A DNA stretch of 8,341 bases from Spirochaetales bacterium (GTDB taxonomy: Bacteria > Spirochaetota > Spirochaetia > Sphaerochaetales > Sphaerochaetaceae), in contig JAQYFM010000245.1 in NCBI GenBank assembly GCA_028723145.1, positions 1 to 8,341 on the forward strand, read 5' to 3'. Below are positions 4,017-8,341 of the stretch, in pieces (position 1 is the stretch's first letter; every line of letters starts with the position of its first letter). A program made the position numbers and the translations under genes. The notes under the pieces are model-generated. The model ran no database searches and had not been told where the DNA came from. It saw nothing but the letters and a program-made list of their open reading frames with translations.

Positions 4017-6569
4017 GTGTTTTTGCTCAATGTGAACAATAGAGAATATAGCTGTGAAGAAGATAAGAAACTTCTTACTTTCTTACGAGATGATTTACAT
4101 TTAACAGGAACCAAAGATGGATGCTCAGAAGGAGCATGTGGCGCGTGTACAGTAATTGTTGATGGAAAAGCAACAAGAGCATGTGTATTTACACTATCTA
4201 AATTACAAGGTAAAAAAATAACAACAATTGAAGGATTATCTCAAAGAGAGCGATTAGTATATTCTTATTGTTTTGCAGCCTGTGGTGCTGTTCAATGTGG
4301 CTACTGTATACCAGGTATGGTAATGAGCGCAAAAGCCCTATTAGATGTAAATTTAACACCAACAAGAGAAGAAGTTAAAAAAGCTATTAGAGGAAATATC
4401 TGTCGCTGTACTGGTTATGTAAAAATTGAAAATGCAATATTACTAGCTGCTGATTACTTTAGATTTAATAAAGAAGTAGTATTTGACTCATCTGATAGTT
4501 CATTAGGATCTTCATTTATTCGTGTAGATGCTATTTCAAAGACTCTCGGTGAAGGTATTTATGTAGATGATATAACACTTAAAGATATGTGTTATGCAAA
4601 AGCAGTAAGAGCAAAATATCCAAGAGCTAGAGTACTAAAAATCGATAAAGTTGAAGCAGAAAGTGATGAAAGATGTGTAAAAGTAATCACAGCAGAAGAT
4701 GTACCATATAACCTACACGGACACTTAAAAAAGGATTGGCCTGTATTAATTAAAGAAGGTGAATTAACTCACTATACAGGGGATGCAATTTGCTTAGTTG
4801 TAGCAACTAGCAAAAATGCATTAGATGAACTTGTTCAAAAAGTAAAGGTTGAATACGAAGAACTTGAAGGTGTATATGATGTCCATGAAGCCTTAAAGGA
4901 TGAAATATTAGTTCACGAAGGTGAATCAAACCTCATGCGTAAAGAACACATTGTCCGTGGGGATGCAAAGAAAGCTCTTAAGGATTCAAAGTATACAGTC
5001 CATGAAACCTTCACCACCCCTCACACAGAGCATGCTTTTATGGAAATGGAAGCTGCAATTGCGACTTGGGATGATAATGAAGGCGTTACCCTTTATACTG
5101 GTTCTCAAAGTGTATATGATGAACTACACGAAATAACTAAAATCTTAAATTTACCAGAGGATAAAGTTCATTGTATCAGCCAGCTTGTAGGTGGTGGTTT
5201 TGGTGGTAAAGAAGATATGTCTGTACAGCACCATGCAGCTCTTGCAGCATACATTACTCACCGTCCGGTTAAGGTAAAACTCACTAGAGCAGAAAGCTTA
5301 GCAATACATCCAAAGCGTCATCCAATGGAGATGGAATTAACCCTTGGCTGTGATGAAAAAGGTTTCTTAACAGGCCTTGAATGTACTATTCTTGCTGATA
5401 CAGGTGCATATGCATCTTTAGGTGGTCCTGTACTACAAAGAGCATGTACTCATGCCGCTGGTCCATATAACTATCAAAATATCGATATAACAGGACTTGC
5501 GCTTTACACGAACAATGTACCATCAGGAGCATTTAGGGGCTTTGGAGTTACTCAGTCCTGTTTTGCAATTGAAAGTGCAATTAATAAGCTTGCAGAGATG
5601 GTAGGTCTCGATGCATTTGAATTTAGATATCAAAATGCATTAAAGAGTGGAGATACTATGCCAAACGGACAAATTGCTGCTCCTGATACAGGTATAGTAG
5701 AGTGTCTTAATGCAATTAAACCATTCTATGAAAAGTATCCAAATGCAGGTATTGCTTGTGCTTTGAAAAATAGTGGTGTTGGTGTCGGTGTCCCTGATAC
5801 AGGAAGATGTCTTTTATCAATTGAAAATGGTGTTGTACACATTAGAACTTCTGCAGCTTGTATGGGCCAGGGCTTAGCTACTGTAGTGCTACAAATCTGT
5901 ACTGAGACAACAGGTTTAAAGAGTGATAATTTCATCGTTGAAACTCCTGATACAAGAAGAACTCCAAATAGTGGTACTTCAACTGCATCAAGGCAAACTG
6001 CATTTACAGGTGAAGCAACAAGAAGAGCTGCTGAAAAACTTAAAGAAGCATTAGCAGTAAATAGCCTTGAAGAATTAGAAGGAAAAGAATTCTATGGCGA
6101 GTTCTGTTTTGAAACAGATCCTATTACCAGTACTAAGCCTCATCCTGTCTCACACCTAGCTTATAGCTACTCTGCTCAGTTAGTTGTATTAAACGATGAT
6201 GGTAAAGTTAAAGAGGTAATTGCTGTTTGTGATGCAGGAAAGGTAATTAACCAGCTCTCAATTGAAGGCCAAATTGAAGGTGGCGTAGTAATGGGCCTAG
6301 GTTATGCATTAACAGAAAACTTTGTTATAGACAAGGGTTATGTTAAATCTAAGTACGGCACATTAGGCCTTATTAGAGCTACAGATGCACCACCTGTCAA
6401 AGTTATTCTTGTTCATGGTCCTGAATTTGGTAGTGCTGCATATGGAGCAAAGGGTGTTGGTGAGTTATGTACTATCCCAACAGCACCTGCAGTTGCTCAT
6501 GCATACTATAAGAGGGATGGACTATTTAGAACCTCTCTTCCTTTAGAAAAGACTGCTTATCGTAAATGA
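4017..6569 (+). CDS. molybdenum hydroxylase with fused 2Fe-2S domain (selenium-dependent xanthine dehydrogenase type)
   Basis: This 850-residue enzyme probably oxidises a purine such as xanthine by hydroxylation. The N-terminal domain binds two 2Fe-2S clusters: a plant-type one (C36, C41, C44, C56) and an alpha-helical one (C94, C97, C129, C131). A linker (about 150-165) leads to the a/b hammerhead and molybdopterin-binding domains. Cofactor-site motifs are VGGGFGGKED (391-400), GAFRGFG (504-510), MGQGL (616-620) and AKGVGEL (811-817), with E816 as the expected catalytic Glu. Fusion of the iron-sulfur and Mo domains without an FAD domain, and the length near 850, fit the TIGR03311 selenium-dependent class. 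That assignment is by architecture; selenium use itself cannot be seen. The usual FAD subunit and cofactor-sulfuration genes are absent from the window. In EHAFMEMEAA (338-347) a Met stands where relatives usually have Pro (MEPE). The start was chosen from the strong Shine-Dalgarno; the 38 residues upstream look non-conserved. The 3' end overlaps rnd by 13 bp. Confidence 0.9.
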   Translation: MFLLNVNNREYSCEEDKKLLTFLRDDLHLTGTKDGCSEGACGACTVIVDGKATRACVFTLSKLQGKKITTIEGLSQRERLVYSYCFAACGAVQCGYCIPGMVMSAKALLDVNLTPTREEVKKAIRGNICRCTGYVKIENAILLAADYFRFNKEVVFDSSDSSLGSSFIRVDAISKTLGEGIYVDDITLKDMCYAKAVRAKYPRARVLKIDKVEAESDERCVKVITAEDVPYNLHGHLKKDWPVLIKEGELTHYTGDAICLVVATSKNALDELVQKVKVEYEELEGVYDVHEALKDEILVHEGESNLMRKEHIVRGDAKKALKDSKYTVHETFTTPHTEHAFMEMEAAIATWDDNEGVTLYTGSQSVYDELHEITKILNLPEDKVHCISQLVGGGFGGKEDMSVQHHAALAAYITHRPVKVKLTRAESLAIHPKRHPMEMELTLGCDEKGFLTGLECTILADTGAYASLGGPVLQRACTHAAGPYNYQNIDITGLALYTNNVPSGAFRGFGVTQSCFAIESAINKLAEMVGLDAFEFRYQNALKSGDTMPNGQIAAPDTGIVECLNAIKPFYEKYPNAGIACALKNSGVGVGVPDTGRCLLSIENGVVHIRTSAACMGQGLATVVLQICTETTGLKSDNFIVETPDTRRTPNSGTSTASRQTAFTGEATRRAAEKLKEALAVNSLEELEGKEFYGEFCFETDPITSTKPHPVSHLAYSYSAQLVVLNDDGKVKEVIAVCDAGKVINQLSIEGQIEGGVVMGLGYALTENFVIDKGYVKSKYGTLGLIRATDAPPVKVILVHGPEFGSAAYGAKGVGELCTIPTAPAVAHAYYKRDGLFRTSLPLEKTAYRK

Positions 6570-7411
6570 TCAAAAGCATTCTTCATTGAAGAACGTAAAA
6601 ATAACTCAAATCTCTGATTACAAGGTCCCATGATTGAATAAACTTCATCAAGGGACTTTGGATTTTTTTTAGCTAATTCAACAATTTTATGTTTATCTAA
6701 AACATAGTAAGAAGGAACATTAAAGCGTTTAGCCACAACATCACGGGCGATAAAATACTCTTTTAATGCAAGACGTTGTTCTTTAGATAATTCTCTAGTT
6801 GAGCATAATTTAGTCCAAGGCGGAGTAAGTTTTGGCTTATTACAAGCACACTTTAATAGATATTCAGCGTTCTTTGTTAAGTTTTTATCTTCTACTTCTT
6901 TTATTAACACACTCTTTAAATCAAATAAATGCTCAACATCTGAAAGGGCATAACAAATTTGTTCTTCTGAAAGAGGACGCTTTAACCAATTTGTTTGCTG
7001 TAATCTCTTTTTATCAACAACTTCACTTTTAACTTTTAAATACGTCTCTTCAAGTGAAACTAAATTACCCATAAATCCTAAAGCCTTTGCTAGGGCTCTT
7101 ACATCATAAACATTTTCAATTGTAGTCTTATAAGCTTTATAAACGAGAGCGTTATCACTTTGGGCATCAAACCATATCTTTCTTATTGGAGAAGTTAAAA
7201 AAGCAATAATCCCTTTTTCACTTACACACTTACTTCTAGGATCAATGATGTAATAATTAGATTTATCAAATATTTGAATTAGACAAAGATGCTCTCCATA
7301 AATATGGAGATTAAATTCACCTTCGAAATCAACAGCTATCTCATCTAATGAGCTAATACTATCTAAAAATTTAAAAATCTTTTCATCGCTATCAAGGAGT
7401 GTATAGGTCAT
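6557..7411 (-). CDS. rnd: ribonuclease D (DEDDy 3'-5' exoribonuclease with HRDC-like tail)
   Basis: This 284-residue protein is a DEDDy exonuclease that trims tRNA and other stable RNA 3' ends in a metal-dependent reaction. The expected catalytic residues are present: D28 and E30 in AVDFEGEF, D86 in WFDAQSDNALVYK, and Y154 and D158 in CYALSDVEHLFDL. NWLKRPLSEEQ (141-151) before motif III is a strong RNase D mark. The C-terminal part (about 207-260, RELSKEQRLALKEYF onward) resembles one HRDC domain. E. coli RNase D has two HRDC domains and is longer, so this is a compact form. Translation starts at an ATG that overlaps the upstream stop as ATGA; GGAG lies about 11 nt upstream of it. It is the second gene of a pair with the DprA-like gene and runs 13 bp into the end of the convergent hydroxylase gene. 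RNase D is uncommon in low-GC Firmicutes, which bears on the host. Confidence 0.92.
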   Translation of the reverse strand: MTYTLLDSDEKIFKFLDSISSLDEIAVDFEGEFNLHIYGEHLCLIQIFDKSNYYIIDPRSKCVSEKGIIAFLTSPIRKIWFDAQSDNALVYKAYKTTIENVYDVRALAKALGFMGNLVSLEETYLKVKSEVVDKKRLQQTNWLKRPLSEEQICYALSDVEHLFDLKSVLIKEVEDKNLTKNAEYLLKCACNKPKLTPPWTKLCSTRELSKEQRLALKEYFIARDVVAKRFNVPSYYVLDKHKIVELAKKNPKSLDEVYSIMGPCNQRFELFLRSSMKNAFDHLR

Positions 7412-8337
7412 AAATCGAATAACTCCAATTGTTCATCATCCTTTTTCTTTCTTTCCTTTTTCTTAGGAGGAGTAATTGCTTTTTTTAAATCTCCTTTACG
7501 CTTTAATATTGTAACCCCAACCTGCTGAGAAAGCTTTTGAGCATAGGTGTAAATAGGATTAGTTACAAAGGTTTCATAAGCAAGGACTCTACCCTTTTGC
7601 TCTAAAAATGATTCTGCTTGATTAAATAATGGCCCACCATCCTTTTCTTCACAAATTAAAAAGTGATCACAAAGGGAAACAAGTAAACGGTTACGCGGAA
7701 CGGCATACCACTTCTCTACCTTAGCACTTGGAGGGAATTGAGAGACTAATAATCCATTAGTATTTGCAACATTTACCATTAACTCTTTTCCACTCTCAGG
7801 AACCGCTACATGAAGAGGCGATGATAAAATTAAAATAATAGGGAGTCCTTGAGAAAGTGCATAAGAAGCACAGTAGTGATCAAGACCAACGTCTAGGGTG
7901 GTAACTAATGTAGCATCAGCGGCTTCTATTTCTCTAACTGCACTAATAGCATTATTCTTACCATCTTCACTTGGAGATCTAAAGCCACGAATAGCAACTT
8001 TATTTGTCGTTAAAAGCTCCTTTTTTCCAACTAGATATAGAAAATGAATATCTGAACCCTTTAAGCTCTTTGGCCAAATATCGTCAAGCTCCGAGATAAT
8101 TGTGTAGTCAAAATGATAAGCAGAAAATGCATTACGAAGCCTATAGTAGGTTTCACTAATTTCGTAAGAATTAAATCCTGTTACATCTGTAATTTGGGAG
8201 ATAATCTCAGGAAGAGTTCTTGTGATATCAGCCTTAAGGGCAACCATGTTGTACATTAAAAAGGCTTTCTTCTCATCTTTTTTTGCAAGAGAAAAGAGTG
8301 TTTCATAAAGTAATGCTTCATTTTCATTTTTCCGCAT
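7408..8337 (-). CDS. dprA: divergent DprA/Smf-family DNA-processing protein with a C-terminal clamp-binding-like motif
   Basis: The 309 residues visible have the DprA Rossmann-like order. VAIRGFRSPSEDG (114-126) matches the VAIVGSR..S..G motif, TLDVGLDHYCASYAL (147-161) the SGLAxGID..AH..AL motif, and YAVPRNRLLVSLCDHFLICE (211-230) the F..RNR...GL motif. EKDGGPLFNQA and QKGRVLAY then follow the usual order. DprA loads RecA on single-stranded DNA during transformation and recombination. This copy is divergent: GFR replaces GSR, and the SGLA stretch is degenerate. Residues 1-90 are a helical N-terminal region. There is no winged-helix C-terminus. Instead a lysine-rich tail (about 285-300) ends in QLELFDL (303-309), which fits the beta-sliding-clamp pentapeptide. 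ATG 8337 is only 4 bases from the window edge, so no ribosome-binding site is visible and the true start may lie further upstream. The stop overlaps rnd as ATGA, so the two are translationally coupled. Confidence 0.8.
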   Translation of the reverse strand: MRKNENEALLYETLFSLAKKDEKKAFLMYNMVALKADITRTLPEIISQITDVTGFNSYEISETYYRLRNAFSAYHFDYTIISELDDIWPKSLKGSDIHFLYLVGKKELLTTNKVAIRGFRSPSEDGKNNAISAVREIEAADATLVTTLDVGLDHYCASYALSQGLPIILILSSPLHVAVPESGKELMVNVANTNGLLVSQFPPSAKVEKWYAVPRNRLLVSLCDHFLICEEKDGGPLFNQAESFLEQKGRVLAYETFVTNPIYTYAQKLSQQVGVTILKRKGDLKKAITPPKKKERKKKDDEQLELFDL

Positions 8338-8341
8338 AGCT

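Noticed and set aside
6579..6593. TTCTTC-ATT-GAAGAA hairpin as a terminator between the convergent genes
   Set aside because: The stem is only 6 bp with a 3-nt loop, lies inside rnd coding sequence, and has no proper T tract on either strand.

Overview
The window is AT-rich bacterial DNA. It carries seven protein-coding loci: six that read intact or run off an edge, and one that is broken. The best guess at the host is an anaerobic, AT-rich spirochaete (Treponema-like). The reasons are an RNase D with an HRDC-like tail, which is uncommon in low-GC Firmicutes; a very divergent DprA-like protein; and a fused 2Fe-2S/molybdenum hydroxylase of the selenium-dependent xanthine dehydrogenase type, found in anaerobes. 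A clostridial or Erysipelotrichia host cannot be excluded from sequence alone.

Layout. (1) 2-316 is the C-terminal end of pyruvate kinase, closed by a strong intrinsic terminator (334-371). (2) 463-1894 is a Schlafen/AlbA_2-type ATP-binding regulator (COG2865-like). It is split over three reading frames by two shifts, each of which looks like the loss of one base, so it is called a pseudogene. A 10-bp direct repeat with an 11-bp period lies just upstream. (3) 1956-3348 holds a membrane-anchored alpha/beta hydrolase overlapped by 29 bp by a dCMP deaminase gene; the two probably form a translationally coupled pair. (4) 3349-4016 is a long, very AT-rich gap. It has two tiny ORFs of doubtful status, a 14-bp perfect palindrome, an 11-bp direct repeat, a plausible promoter, and a foldable leader RNA in front of the next gene. 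(5) 4017-6569 is the large molybdenum hydroxylase; the true start is probably a GTG behind a G-rich Shine-Dalgarno. (6) On the minus strand, a DprA-like gene (8337 to 7408) and rnd (7411 to 6557) overlap by ATGA. rnd runs convergently into the end of the hydroxylase gene with a 13-bp overlap.

How the genes relate. There is no single pathway here. Pyruvate kinase is core glycolysis. dCMP deaminase feeds dUMP/dTMP synthesis. The molybdenum hydroxylase probably oxidises a purine such as xanthine and needs an FAD or electron-transfer partner encoded elsewhere. The dprA-rnd pair is a nucleic-acid processing operon. The items most worth a second look are a beta-clamp-binding-like motif (QLELF) at the very C-terminus of the DprA-like protein, the structured leader of the hydroxylase gene starting almost exactly at the predicted transcription start, and the doubly frameshifted AlbA_2 gene.
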